NCBI GenBank assembly: GCA_963573385.1
Contig: CAUYLG010038302.1
Span: forward strand, 50,384 to 114,383
DNA: 64,000 nt
Direction: 5' to 3'
DNA from: Cacajao melanocephalus
Taxonomy: Eukaryota > Chordata > Mammalia > Primates > Pitheciidae
Shown here in pieces: positions 35,518 to 46,035 of the stretch (position 1 is its first letter; every line of letters begins with the position of its first letter). The notes beneath the pieces were generated by a model that ran no database searches, was not told the DNA's origin, and saw only the letters and a program-made list of their open reading frames with translations. A program made the translations under genes and the position numbers.

Positions 35518-35518
<1 letters not shown>
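35391..35518. mobile_element. Old L1-type repeat, left piece
   Basis: TTATTTTGAAGTAAATTCAA and GAGAAAAGTTGAAAGAGC match a common old L1-associated sequence ('TTTTGAAATAATTTCAAACTTACAGAAAAGTTGCAAGAAT'). It continues at 35837 after the Alu. Confidence 0.6.
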
Positions 35519-35554
<36 letters not shown>

Positions 35555-35836
35555 TTTGAGACGGAGTCTCACTCTGTCACCCAGGCTGCAGTGCAGTGGC
35601 ATGATCTCAGCTCACTGCAACCTCCATCTCCTGGGTTCAAGTGATTTCCTGCCTCAGCCTCCCCAGTAGCTGGGACTACAGGAACGTGCCACCACACTCA
35701 GCTAATTTTTTGTATTTTTAGTAGAGACAGGGTTTCACCCATTAGCCAGGATGGTCTTGATCTCCTGACCTCATGGTCTGCCCACTTCAGCCTCCCAAAG
35801 TGCTAGGATTACAGGCAGGAGCCACTGCACCCAGCC
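35519..35836 (-). mobile_element. AluS-type SINE with (TTA)n head
   Basis: GAGACGGAGTCTCACTCTGT, GCCTCCCAAAGTGCTAGGAT and GAGCCACTGCACCCAGCC are antisense Alu in consensus order. The poly-T start became (TTA)n at 35524..35553. CTCTATTTTTTT and CTTTATTTTTTT at the two edges fit a target duplication. Confidence 0.96.
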
Positions 35837-36235
35837 TTTATTTTTTTCTAAACTGTTTCTGAGCAAGTTGCTAAACTTGATGCCCCATTATTCTAACATG
35901 TCAGTGTGTTTGCCACCAAAATTGACATCACTCTCTATATAACAATTCAACCAACAAAACTAAAAAAAGAATACTAATATGTAACTTGCAAGAAGCTTCA
36001 GACTCCATTTAGGTTCTATCGATTGCCCCAGTAATGTCCTTTACAACAAAAGAATCCAGTTCACAACTATACATCTCATTTAGTTGCTAGTCTCTTTAGA
36101 ATCTTTCAACCTGGAACAGTTCCTCTGCCTTCACTTTCAGGACTTTGATACTTGTGAAGAATGTGCTTGCCTTGGTCACTCTCCAATTCCTTTAGGTAGT
36201 TGTTTTTTCACATTTTTTCTGAGTTTATAGTTGTT
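35837..36235. mobile_element. Old L1-type repeat, right piece
   Basis: GATGCCCCATTATTCTAACA, CCCCAGTAATGTCCTTTACA and TTTCAACCTGGAACAGTTCC continue the element split by the Alu ('CCCAATAATGTCCTTTATAGC ... CTGGAACAGTTCCTCAG'). Confidence 0.65.
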
Positions 36236-36604
36236 TTCTGTGAGAGAACTGGTCTGATAAAACTACTGCACCACTACCAGAAATGGAATTGAGATGAGAT
36301 TCAACCCCTTTTCTGAGCACAGATCCCACATGAAAAACCTGTTTCTCTCTGTTTGATTAGCATGACATCTTACATTTACAAAACAAGAACAACTATATTA
36401 AACAGCCTCATAACATTTCATAAAACTTTCCTAATATCTACTTCATTATTGTAATTAAGATGATGCCTACATAGAATTAAAAGATCAAAGAGTATAGAAA
36501 AGTATAAAATGAAAAGAAAAAGCCTTTGTGCCTAACATAAAGGAGTGATCTCATGAACAGAGTCTCTATTCTATGCTTGCCGTTTGAGTGATAAGAAAAC
36601 TAGA
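36236..36604. other. Unclassified AT-rich sequence
   Basis: Nothing recognised. Confidence 0.35.
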
Positions 36605-36890
36605 GGAAACTCAGGCTGGAAATCAGAAGATATAAGTTTCCAGTCCTAATTCTACAGCTCTAAAAATGGCCTTAAATAAGCCCCTTACTCATACTTAATA
36701 CACTATTAGCACTTTTCTCAGCTTCTAGAGTATATTAAACTGCCCTGTGCCTCAGTTTCCTTATCTGAAAAATATACATAGCACAACCCATCTTTTCTAT
36801 ATGCCTCATAGGTAGAAAACAAAATGATTTAATAATATATGTTTGAATGTGCTGAAAGCTGAAAGCACAATACAAATGTAATAATACACC
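36605..36890 (+). mobile_element. MIR SINE with internal insertion
   Basis: TCAGAAGATATAAGTTTCCA, TGTGCCTCAGTTTCCTTATC and GCTGAAAGCACAATACAAAT are MIR, but about 55 extra bases separate AATAAGCCCCTTACTC from CTGCCCTGTGCCTCAG. Confidence 0.8.
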
Positions 36891-36993
36891 TCTATACCTC
36901 TGGAAAAATCAAATGGAAATTAGAAGGCTTGGCTGGAATACAGAAGCATCTAGGCTCTATTTAGTTTTATATTATTATACTATCTACACCTGC

Positions 36994-37192
36994 ACTGTCC
37001 AGTATGGTAGCTACCAGCCACATGTGGCTACTGAAATTTGAATTAAAATTAAATAAAATTAAAAATTCAATACTCAGTTACATTAACCATATTTCAAGTG
37101 CTAAGTAGCCACATGTGGTTATTAGCTATTGTGTTAGACTGATACAGACCATTTCTATCATCCTTGAAAGTTCCACTGGATAGCACTGATCC
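36994..37192. mobile_element. hAT-Charlie MITE (MER1 group)
   Basis: Begins CACTGTCCAGTATGGTAGCT, ends CACTGGATAGCACTG, and has AGCCACATGTGGCT (a 14-nt palindrome) and TAGCCACATGTGG arms around an AATTAAAATTAAATAAAATT middle. This is the typical layout of MER1-group hAT MITEs. Confidence 0.75.
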
Positions 37193-37394
37193 ATACAATT
37201 TTATACTATGTATTCTCTTACTTGCCTGATTTTAACATTATTGTTGTGGAGTTAATACACAGCAGCTAGCCTGCCACTATAAAATGAAACAGACAAACTC
37301 AAAAAAACCTCAAAGGTGAAAAGAAATCGGTCTCCAGGTGAGTCAGAGCTCTAGCCAAACTAGAATGGTACTGGCCTTAGAACTTTGGAAGAAC

Positions 37395-37500
37395 CCTTGG
37401 AACTGCTTCTTGTTATATAGATTAGGAAACTGAGGTTCAGAGAAAGCAAAGACTCTGGTCCTAGGTGCCACAGGGAGTCAACATCAGAGATCAAAATGGA
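37395..37500 (-). mobile_element. MIR SINE fragment (antisense)
   Basis: TATAGATTAGGAAACTGAGG followed by TTCAGAGAAAGCAAAG is reversed MIR core. Confidence 0.8.
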
Positions 37501-37534
37501 ATCTTGTTACTTAGTAGCATAGGTTTTACAGAAG

Positions 37535-37740
37535 GATCAGGCTTTTACTAGCAACTTTGTCATCTACTAATCATGTGTCCTTGGACTAGTGACCACCTCC
37601 GAGTCTCACTCTTCTCAACTGCAAACAGAGGAATAATAGTCCCTACTCTGTAAGATTGTCAAGAGGATTAAAGAGATGGTGTCTAGAAAGTGATTAGGAG
37701 AGAACCTGGCATCTACTGGGACCAGGTGAATGCTACCTGC
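37535..37740 (+). mobile_element. MIR SINE
   Basis: CATGTGTCCTTGGACTAGTG, AAGAGGATTAAAGAGATGGT and GAACCTGGCATCTACTGGG follow MIR. It is close to an antisense MIR. Confidence 0.75.
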
Positions 37741-38289
37741 CGTCCTTATTAGCTAATACATTGCTCTTTCCACTGCACCACAGACCCTGATCAGGGAGGC
37801 TGTGGCCACCAGATGGATCATCATCATGGAGCTAGTGAGTGTTGTAAGGCACGGGGAAATTATGTAGCTTGACAAAATGTGCCAGGGGAGCAGAATAATA
37901 AATGCATTATACAGCAGTAACTACGGAACTGCTCCCAAAAGTCTTCATGCAACAGCAGAAATTTCACCTTGAGGGGTCCAAAGGGAAATGTGCCATTTGC
38001 GTGCCTCTGTGCTCTCACCCTAAAATAGGTGTCTGAGGAATGGAGTAATGCAGATAGAAAAAGATGCCTATATTTTTATGACCCTCATGCTGAGACTACC
38101 GGAGGAGTCAGCATTCTGTTTTTGTTTCTCTCCCTCCAGAATTAATAATTATAACTCTGTCAGCAACCAATACAGCTATCCCATGACAGATCTCTCCAAG
38201 CCTGCTTCAGAGTAGGTGGAGATGGAGCCCCTTCAACCTGGAAAACCACCATCCAGTCACCTGTATGTCCTCTAGTCTACCCTGCTGCC
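37741..38289. other. Unclassified sequence
   Basis: No repeat or exon recognised. Confidence 0.4.
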
Positions 38290-38480
38290 ACTATGTTAGC
38301 TCTGCTGTTTCCCAGCTTTGTCCTTAAACAAGTTACCTCCCCAGGTTTTGGTTCCCTCATCTACAAAAATTAGGATAAATTATTATACTGCCTCATATAA
38401 ATGTGTTAAGAATTAAAAGTGATGCTTATAAAGTGCTTAGCATAATACATGGCAGGTAGTCAATGTTCAACAAACAGGAA
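38290..38480 (+). mobile_element. MIR SINE
   Basis: AACAAGTTACCTCCCCAGG, TTATAAAGTGCTTAGCATAA and CAATGTTCAACAAACAG fit MIR. Confidence 0.8.
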
Positions 38481-38530
38481 CTAACATTATGATTACTTAT
38501 TCAAAAAAATCTAATTGCACCTAATCCATT

Positions 38531-38803
38531 CTTTTTTTTTTTTTTTTTTTTTTTTTTTCCTGAGACAGAGTCTCGTTCTATCACCCAGGCTGGATGATTG
38601 TGCTACTGCAGTAGCACAATTCAGCTCACTGCAACTTCCGCCTCCCAGGCTCAAGCCATCCTCCCTGCTCAGCCTCCCAAGAGACTAGGACTACAGATAC
38701 ACATAACAATGCCTGACTAATTTTTGTGTTTTTGGTAGAGACAGGGTTTTGCCATGTTGCCCAGGCTGGTTTCAAGTGACCCACCTGCCTTCCAAAGTGC
38801 TAC
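38531..38803 (-). mobile_element. Alu SINE with internal palindrome, 5'-truncated
   Basis: A 27-T head, TGAGACAGAGTCTCGTTCTA, CTCACTGCAACTTCCGCCTC and GTAGAGACAGGGTTTTGCCA, ending abruptly at TTCCAAAGTGCT. Between GGCTGGA and AGCTCACTG the usual GTGCAGTGGCACGATCTC is replaced by a 24-nt perfect palindrome at 38597..38620. Confidence 0.95.
38597..38620. repeat. 24-nt perfect palindrome
   Basis: The right half CAGTAGCACAAT corresponds to the normal Alu word GCAGTGGCACGAT. The left half ATTGTGCTACTG is its exact inverted copy, so the sequence folds with no loop. Confidence 0.97.
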
Positions 38804-38864
38804 AAGAAATTAGTTTCCTAAAAACCCATGTAAGAAATCTACAAACAAAATGTACATTTGTTTA

Positions 38865-39045
38865 TTGCTTCATAGTTGATCAAATGCTTTTACATCCCTG
38901 ACATCATTCTGACAACTTACAGAGCTAAACCCAGTAATAGTTATTATATCTATTTGACAGACACAAAATATGAGACTAAGAGAAGTAAAAGCAGCTTGTC
39001 CAAAGACCAAGCTGAAGTATAGTCTCTTGATTTTTCCAAGGCCCT
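38865..39045 (-). mobile_element. MIR SINE (antisense)
   Basis: CAAATGCTTTTACATCCCTG, TCTATTTGACAGACACAAAA and AAGCAGCTTGTCCAAAGACC resemble reversed MIR. Confidence 0.65.
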
Positions 39046-40554
39046 CCCCTATTTGTTGCTCCCTCATGCAGACCCTATCCTCAAATGATGTGCATGCTCC
39101 ATGCAATTAATAAGAAATCTTACCAGTGGGGACCACAGTGAAATAAAACCACGAAGAAGAAACTCAAAAACTACTGAATCACCTTTTTGAAGCAAGGGAC
39201 TTTCCTCACCCAGTCTTGGGAGTGCTGCTTACAATGACACAAACATTTTCTTCAGCAGCCATGAGCAACTTTCCCTAGCCAGCTGGGTCTCCTATAGCGG
39301 CACATGGGGAGGCCCCTGTGGGAGCCACAGTAGCCTCACAGCACCTGTGAGTGGGACCCCACTCTACCTCCTACTTTGCTTCCCACTTATACTTCTGGTT
39401 CCTCTGAAAAGCCAGAGGCTTCGCAATTAATTGTTGCAGCAGTTGCTCCTTTTGCAAAGATATCTCTGATTCCTTCCATTTCTGCTACCCATAGCCAGTC
39501 TCCCCCAATCTTGGATGACACTAGACATTCAGTAAAAAGAGCTCTCTTCCAAACAGCAATTTTCAGATGCAGGAGGTAGCGGCCACCACTGGCAGTGTCA
39601 CTACAGACAAAACCACTGCATCACAGAGGGAATTATGTAACCATACAAAGATTAACCACTCTCTTCCAGTCACAATTCACCAGTCCCTCTAACAACTGGC
39701 CAGGGATCTTGGGGTTCTCAAGGCTGCATCCCAAGGGAATAGCCTGGTTTTGCTTCCTTGGAAGTGACAAGAGGAATGTTTTCTCTTTATCTACCTCAAG
39801 GGGTGCCTACTAGGCAAGGCTTCAGTAGTTCAGGACATTTCAGACAAAGAAGAGGCTGGAACCAGACGGCAGTCATCTTTGGAGAAGATGGGGAACTACA
39901 GGGCTGGCTCCTAAGGCAGCTATCCAATATAAAGTACTCAGTGGAGGCTAGCAAAGAGAGGCTTAATTCAGGCTAGTGTCAACAATAAGGAGATCTCATT
40001 GGTCAGAAGGCTTCCAAGCCAGAAGCTCCAAGAAACAGCAACCCTTGGAATCAAGCCGATGGCCTTATATAGGGGAATGAACCATTCAGAACAAAGTCCC
40101 AGTGACTAAGGATCCAGGACACTGAGTCTAATCCCTACACAATGGGACTAGCAAAACCCATACCCTACTCAGGGTAGAGTTTTTGTGCAAGTAGAACTAG
40201 CAGAGAGATCTATCTGTCTTGATGTGGCCAAAGCAGGAGGGAGAAAGTGTTTAGGAAAGGCAAAGGGAGGTCAGGGTTCATCACATCCTACAGCCAGGTC
40301 ACCAACAGCCCAACAAATTCCAGAACTAAATTCAAGGACAGGGGAGGTGAAGGGAGGGTAGAAAAGTGTTTCAGGGACAGCCACTCAACAGAGCCAAGGA
40401 AGGTGAGTAATGCCACCACCCTAAGAAAAACTCAATAGAGAAAGTTAGAAGAGGCACGTTTATAAGACTGGGTGATAGGAATACCAAGATAATTATAGGA
40501 CATCATCCTTGTTAGCAACTGAGAAATAGGTAGCAGTTGTCCAAGGAGCCAAAG
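39046..40554. other. Unclassified 1.5-kb sequence
   Basis: No repeat family recognised over 1.5 kb. Four plus-strand frames of 62-72 codons lie in different phases (39376..39579, 39595..39813, 39758..39976, 40247..40438). None shows a domain or consistent splice context. Confidence 0.4.
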
Positions 40555-40770
40555 GCAAAGGCAAAGGGAAGCAGGACCAGCGTGCAAAGACCCAGACGTA
40601 TAGAAAACATGGTGCCCTGTTGGTTAGGCACAGATGAACTGCAGAATACAGGGAGATACTAGAAGAAGATGAGGGTGGATATTTTCATAGAAGCTGGATC
40701 AAGAAGAACTTCCTATGAAAATCCAGAGATTTTAGACTTCAATCAGGATGGGAAGCCATCAGAAAGTAAG
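40555..40770 (-). mobile_element. L2 LINE internal segment (antisense)
   Basis: AGACTTCAATCAGGATGGGA and AGCCATCAGAAAG recall reversed L2 'TTTATTCTAAGTGCAATGGGAAGCCATTGAAGG'. Diverged. Confidence 0.5.
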
Positions 40771-40905
40771 GGCACGCATTCATCCCTATAACAATCATTT
40801 GTTCAGCACCTGCTGAGTGCTGGATGCTAATCAAGGTGATGAGGAGACAGTGGTGAACAAGGCCAACAACAGTCCTGCAGCTTACACTCTAATAACTCCA
40901 TTCCT
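40771..40905 (-). mobile_element. L2 LINE 3' end (antisense)
   Basis: AATCATTTGTTCAGCACCTG, CAGTGGTGAACAAGGCCAAC and GCAGCTTACACTCTAATAAC are reversed L2 tail. Confidence 0.85.
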
Positions 40906-41022
40906 ACCCATTGAGAACAGAGGCTGGATCTTAATTTCCACCATATCCTACATGCTTAGCTAAGTTTCTTTCATATAGAAAGTTGCTATCTAATAAGCGT
41001 TTATTGTGGGAATAAGTGTTTT
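40906..41022 (+). mobile_element. L2 LINE 3' end
   Basis: CCATTGAGAACAGAGGCTGG, CATATCCTACATGCTTAGCT and TATCTAATAAGCGTTTATTG follow the sense L2 tail, abutting the antisense copy. Confidence 0.65.
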
Positions 41023-41059
41023 CTATATTTTCTAAGAGTCTAAAGAAAAAAGAACATAG

Positions 41060-41225
41060 TATCATGAGATTTCTATTTCAATACATCACTTTGGCAACTG
41101 GTTTTGAGAAACTGGGGTGAAATAAAACTAGAGACAAGGAGTTACCAACTAAGAGGCTGTCACTGTATTAGGCACTAGATAATGAGGGTCCAAACTGGAG
41201 GAACAGTGGCAGAAATGATGGTAGT
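41060..41225 (-). mobile_element. L2 LINE internal segment (antisense)
   Basis: CACTTTGGCAACTGGTTTTG and AACTAAGAGGCTGTCACTGT resemble reversed L2 ('CACTCTGGCAGCTGTGTGGA ... TTAGGAGGCTGTTGCAGTAG'). Confidence 0.6.
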
Positions 41226-41814
41226 TTTAGTCCCCTGACCAGCCAATTCACGTGCAGCTCATCCAGCCTTCACAGACCTAGAATTGCTCTCAGCAGATCA
41301 CTGCAGCCTCCTTTAAACCCTCATTGCCTTCTGTTTTCACTCTAAATCTCTGCATGATTTACTTTCACCCTGGGACAGCCCAGTTTTCAAGGTCAAATGC
41401 AACAAAAGACAGCTGGTCAGCTCCAGGGTGACCCTGGGCAAAGCCTGGGGCAGTCGTACTTTTGCAGAGCATGGTAGTGACATATGAGGTCACAAGGACT
41501 TTAAATCTGCGCTGATGAATTTCCTGTGCTGCTAAAAAAAAAATAAAAAGCAAGCCAGAGATATCCTTCCTGTCAATATTGATGGCTACCTCAACAGGAA
41601 TTCATACTCTCTGATGCTGCATGGAGATTGGCTGGATTATCAAGCATCTAGGCTCCACTATCTTCACTGGTTCTGGTTTTAAAAAGTACTTACAAGGTCC
41701 AGGGTGCCTGTGTGTAGCTCCTAAGATCTCAAGTGATTAAGATAAAACAGCAGCTCTGACCCATACTTTTAACAAAACCTGTACCTGGAGCAGCTCGTGT
41801 GTCATGAACTCCAA
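41226..41814. other. Unclassified sequence
   Basis: No repeat named. A run of A residues near 41533-41549 only. Confidence 0.4.
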
Positions 41815-42050
41815 AAACAACTTTTTTGTACATGTATGGCACTTCACAATTTACAAAAGTCCTTATATATATTATCTGCATTTTTCTATAACCCCATGGG
41901 CAAGGTAAAGCAGATATTATTATGCGCACTTTGTGAAGGAAAAGGCTAAGACTTGGAAAGGTTTTGAATGACCCAAAAATCATACAGATTGTACATACAG
42001 AACAGAAAGTCCAACCCAAGTCATGCTCTACACTCAAGACTGTCCATCAG
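41815..42050 (-). mobile_element. MIR SINE (antisense)
   Basis: TATGGCACTTCACAATTTAC, ACCCCATGGGCAAGGTAAAG and TGAAGGAAAAGGCTAAGACT in reversed MIR order. Confidence 0.75.
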
Positions 42051-42319
42051 ACCTCCAACTCCAGCCAGCACAAGTTTACTACAAGCATGAATTAACTTAC
42101 TGTCCCAATACTTGGAGGCTATTCCTTTCCTTGTTGCTTCTCCTGATATGACACTGAGGCAGAGTCTGTAAAGGGCCACCAAGTCTCTGTTAGACCTGAC
42201 TACCAACCAGTGATACCCAAAGCCAGGGTCCAGGGCCATACCGTGTTCAGAACTGTCCAGAGAAGAAGCTGTTGGTGTACAGGGCTAGCAATGAGAAAAC
42301 TGAGGGATCTGAGAGCCAG

Positions 42320-42455
42320 GTTCAAGTCCCTGTTCTACCATGTACTATGACTTCAAGTAAGCGACAGCTTTCTTTCTGAACTTCAGTTTCCTTGCCCCCA
42401 GAATGAAGACAGCAACATCTGCCCTTCCCACCACTCAGGGGTCAGAGCCAATAAT
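42320..42455 (+). mobile_element. MIR SINE
   Basis: CAGGTTCAAGTCCCTGTTCT, GAACTTCAGTTTCCTTGCCC and CAGAATGAAGACAGCAAC fit MIR. Confidence 0.75.
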
Positions 42456-42634
42456 GGTGTCTTTCTTCCTCCATTTCCAGGCAGTCATCAGACAGTGCTG
42501 GAAGAACCCACTACAGAGTAAAGTGAACTAGTACTCCCCTGTTCAAATTGTTTGGCCTCCCTGCTCAAACCTCATCACTCCAGCAGATAATGTGCCTTCC
42601 AATCTAACCAGGAAGATTTAAGCCAACCAACATG

Positions 42635-42790
42635 AGCTCTCATGCTTTTTTCAGCATACTTCTATTGATTACTTACTTTGTGCCAAATCTTGCCCTAATT
42701 ATACAAAGACAAATAAGACAATGCCTGTCCTCAAAGAACTTCAAGTTTGGTTTAGAAATAGGCATGTTAATAATAAATACCACATTGCAG
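42635..42790 (-). mobile_element. L2 LINE 3' end (antisense)
   Basis: CTATTGATTACTTACTTTGT, GACAATGCCTGTCCTCAAAG and AACTTCAAGTTTGG match reversed L2. Confidence 0.8.
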
Positions 42791-42809
42791 TACTGGGCGG
42801 CAAGTTTGA

Positions 42810-42893
42810 CTTTTATTTGTGAATTCTTGGTGCCGGTGCATGGCCCACAGTAGGATACGGTAAACATCTGTTGAATAAATAAATAAATAAAAC
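42810..42893 (+). mobile_element. L2 LINE 3' end with (AAAT)n tail
   Basis: GCATGGCCCACAGTAGGATA and AACATCTGTTGAATAAATAA are a sense L2 tail. Confidence 0.8.
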
Positions 42894-43184
42894 TAACATA
42901 TAACCTGATGACAAAAGAGGTACACAATTCAATGAAAGCATTCTCTTCTCCACCTCAAAACTTCTCTTCACATATCTCCTTATTTCTTTACTCCAGCATT
43001 GAAAGAAAGAAAAAGTTTCCTTTCTTCTTGTCAGAACTGAGCCCTTCACAGTGACTTCAATCCCCTCTCTCATCTTCCTGGGGATCTTGCTCCAATTCTT
43101 CTCCCTCCCTCTTGCAATTTTACTCATTCAGTTATCTTGCTCTCTCTAAATCTCTCTTTCAGCCTTCTGATGCACTCTGGTTTC
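42894..43184. other. Unclassified pyrimidine-rich sequence
   Basis: May be an extension of the L2 at 43185, not certain. Confidence 0.35.
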
Positions 43185-43560
43185 TCCATGCTTACAAAAC
43201 AAACCGTAACCAATCTCTCTCTTCAAGGTACTGAGCTTGTTTTCATCCTCTTTGACCAGAATCTCCTGGAAGGTCTACTCACACCTGCAGCCTGTATTGC
43301 TCATCACGCACTCACTCATTTGCTGTGCTCCTGCTTTAGCTTCTGCCTTCCCACTGAGGCTGCCCTCTCAGGAGCCACAGCCTCCCAGTCACCAAATCCA
43401 GTGGTTTTTACTTGATCCCCAACCCTCGTGACCTCCCTGTTGGCATCTCCTTGGCTTCCGTGACTCGGCAGGTGCTGGCTTCCCTTCTCCCTCTCCTGTC
43501 AATACTCAGTCTCTATCTGGCTGCTCTTCCTCTGCTTTCCTCTTCAAGTTCTTGCCCAGA
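43185..43560 (+). mobile_element. L2 LINE, ORF2-derived region
   Basis: CACCAAATCCAGTGGTTTTT, TTGGCTTCCGTGACTCGGCA and CAGTCTCTATCTGGCTGCTC correspond to the L2 stretch encoding the CR1-clade reverse transcriptase (consensus 'CTAAATCCAATGG ... CTTGGCTTCCGTGAC'). The frame is broken; this is the only ORF-derived L2 in the window. Confidence 0.6.
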
Positions 43561-43604
43561 TTCCCCTGTTACTTTACATTCGCTCCCTTGAGCACTAATT
43601 TAAC

Positions 43605-43940
43605 ATCAAGGCTTCCAATTCAGGAAGGCTTTCCAGTCACAACCTCCCACCCCAGCCTCCACCTCCACCCAGCAGAACTCAACAAAACCACAGGGACTGA
43701 AAATGAAAGAAATAAAGATCACCAAGACATGGAAAGGGACAGAAGCAACATATTTTCATTGCCAGACTCTCTTAAAGTCTTTGTCACATTCTGCTTGTCT
43801 TGCGGTGAACTTAGCCCCACTACTAACTCACAAGCTCCTAAGGCAGAAACTGTTCCACTCTTCTCTGCTTCCCCTTCCCTAACGTTGTGTTCAGACAGAC
43901 AGGCATACACAAGCATCTGTTGGATTAAAGAAGAAAATCT
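43605..43940 (+). mobile_element. L2 LINE 3' region, interrupted
   Basis: CAATTCAGGAAGGCTTTCCA and CACAAGCTCCTAAGGCAGAA, then AAGCATCTGTTGGATTAAAG, are L2 landmarks. Some 100 bases in the middle (43680-43780) do not fit. The 141-codon frame at 43552..43977 is chance within this repeat. Confidence 0.6.
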
Positions 43941-44219
43941 GAAGGTGAAGGTGAATATGCACGAAAGTATTTGGTAAACTGTGAAGTGCTAAAGGACTAT
44001 AAGCCTCATCATCAATAGCCTTTGCAAGAAACTTCAGGGCTGTTGTAAGCACAATACAGGCTCACAGCCTATCTGTGCTGGCTCTGCAGGGCGTCTGATG
44101 ACCAAATGCCTGGAAATTCGGAAATGCCTATTCCTGAGCTGGCCTGGGATTGAGAAGCACAGACTATGGGGAAGAAGAGAAGAAGTGAAAGGGGACACAT
44201 ACCTCCAAAACCATTGCTT

Positions 44220-44420
44220 TCATTCATTTCTCACTTCTTCAGTCAGTAAACATTCACTACGTACCTGCAAGGTGCCCGGGACTACTCTAGACACTGGGAC
44301 CACATCTTTGAACAAGACAGACAAGGCCCTTGCTCTCTTGGATTTTCTATTTTAGCAAGAAAAGAGAGATGGTAAATATAAATAAGAAAATAGTACATAG
44401 TAGTAAGTGCTTGTTTCACC
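44220..44420 (-). mobile_element. L2 LINE 3' end (antisense)
   Basis: CAGTAAACATTCACTACGTA, GACTACTCTAGACACTGGGA and AACAAGACAGACAAGGCCCT follow reversed L2. Confidence 0.85.
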
Positions 44421-45434
44421 AACCCTCTCAAACATGGCAGCTCTTCCTCTCTTCTGAGTGTTCACAGGGACAAATCCGGTCCACCACTTTGAGGTTTGTT
44501 TTGTGTTATTTCTTTCCCTGCTGTGTCAGCAGCTACAGCACAGATGTGCTAGATTTTTAAATCTCCAATGAAACCATCTTTGGGTGAACACTACCACCCA
44601 TTTTAAGCACTGCTATTCCATTTCCAGAGGACTTTGAAACACTGGACCCCACTACAACTGAAAGGTTTGGGCCGCCTGGGCCCATGGTCTCAGAGACCTC
44701 ATGCTTCTCTAGGAACAGCAATGATGCTGTGGGTTACTTACCAGAGAGCCACTTGGGAATGCTTTTTCAGGTTGTGTTCAATTCTGTCAGAGCCCTCCGG
44801 ACTCAGCTGATTGCTGGTGGTAGATTTCTGTGTTATTTAGGGCACCAAAGTCCCACAGTCTTGACACAAACTTAAAATTAGAAATGCATTAAATATAGGA
44901 AAGGAGGAAGGTCATTCAGGAAAGGCAGCCTTCTAAGGGAGCTGCAGGACAAAGATGCCCTGGAAACTTCCAGGTTCATTAATGGGTTTTACACAAGCAT
45001 TCAAGTGGTATTTCTCCTTCAGAAATAACACTGTGGAAAGTATAGGGGCCTGGCTCAAACCTCAGCTAACACAGCTGAGTGAGTGACTCTGCAAACTAAA
45101 AATAGCTTCTTTCCCACTCATTCTGACAGACTGCACTTAGACCCTGTGCACAGGTTGATCCTCTAGCAGTTTTAGTCCTGCAGCAAATGAGAGCTGATGG
45201 CATTTGGGCTTGACAATTACCCAATCTCTGGTTTAACTTTTGTTTATTTCCACGTTTCCTGCTCCTGCTCCAATGGCTCTGTATGTGCACACACATGCAC
45301 GTGTATACTGAGTTCCCTGGCTGGGATCTGGTGCTCCTCAACCAAACGTGGGCAGAATTTAAACCAGGAACATGACTCAGGACTGTGGCTGCAGACTGAG
45401 CCCAGAGAAGGTCCTTAGAAACACTGAGAATCAG
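44421..45434. other. Unclassified sequence
   Basis: About 1 kb without recognised repeats or exons. Short chance frames occur on both strands. Confidence 0.4.
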
Positions 45435-45590
45435 GCTGCTTGTCTTGGATCTTCTCCTAATTCCTAGCTAGCCTCTCTGGCCTCAGTTTTCTGAACAATA
45501 AAATGGGAATAACTATGCCCATTCTGGCCTATTTCATAGCATCATGCTGGGATCAAATGAGACAATGTATGTGAAGGTCATTTCCCTTCA
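45435..45590 (+). mobile_element. MIR SINE
   Basis: GCCTCAGTTTTCTGAACAAT, AAAATGGGAATAACTATGCC and AAATGAGACAATGTATGTGA are strong MIR matches. Confidence 0.9.
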
Positions 45591-45704
45591 GACAGTGATA
45601 GGACAGGCTAGAGAGGCAGCCAGACTGCAAAGCTAGGTTCAATCACCAGAATGGGTAGGCATCCTGATTGCATCAGAAGTTTAAAGTGATCTAGACTCAT
45701 AGTT

Positions 45705-46035
45705 TCAGTTTGTGTTGTCCCTCTGCCTGGAATATCCTTCTGCCTTTGCTAAACTCCTATGCATTTTTAAGAACCCAATTCAAATAACATTTCTTTTTTG
45801 TTAGTGTCTTCAGAATTAACCATTCCATCTTTACTGCTCCTTTGGTCTTTTGTACATACCTCTAATAGCATTTTTCACTCTATACAGTAGATGTTTACTT
45901 ATGTACCTGGAAGTTCTTTGAGGCAAAGACCATGTATTTTTCATTGTTGTATCCACCTCCCCACCCACTCCCAATGTATAGCCAACACTGGTGCATGATA
46001 GGTGTCAACCAATGTTTATGGAATGGATAAGAACT
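45705..46035 (+). mobile_element. L2 LINE 3' end
   Basis: CCTCTGCCTGGAATATCCTT, TTTTGTACATACCTCTAATA, AGTTCTTTGAGGCAAAGACC and CAACCAATGTTTATGGAATG follow the L2 3' region to its tail. Confidence 0.9.

Noticed and set aside
35519..35555. TTA repeats as a CRISPR-like or satellite array (also 11050, 32206 and 49006)
   Set aside because: Plain trinucleotide microsatellites, three of them grown in Alu tails or L1; no spacers.
37016..37029. AGCCACATGTGGCT palindrome as an independent site
   Set aside because: It is part of the inverted-repeat structure of the MER1-group MITE.
43552..43977. 141-codon plus-strand frame as a gene
   Set aside because: Overlaps L2-derived sequence and has no domain.
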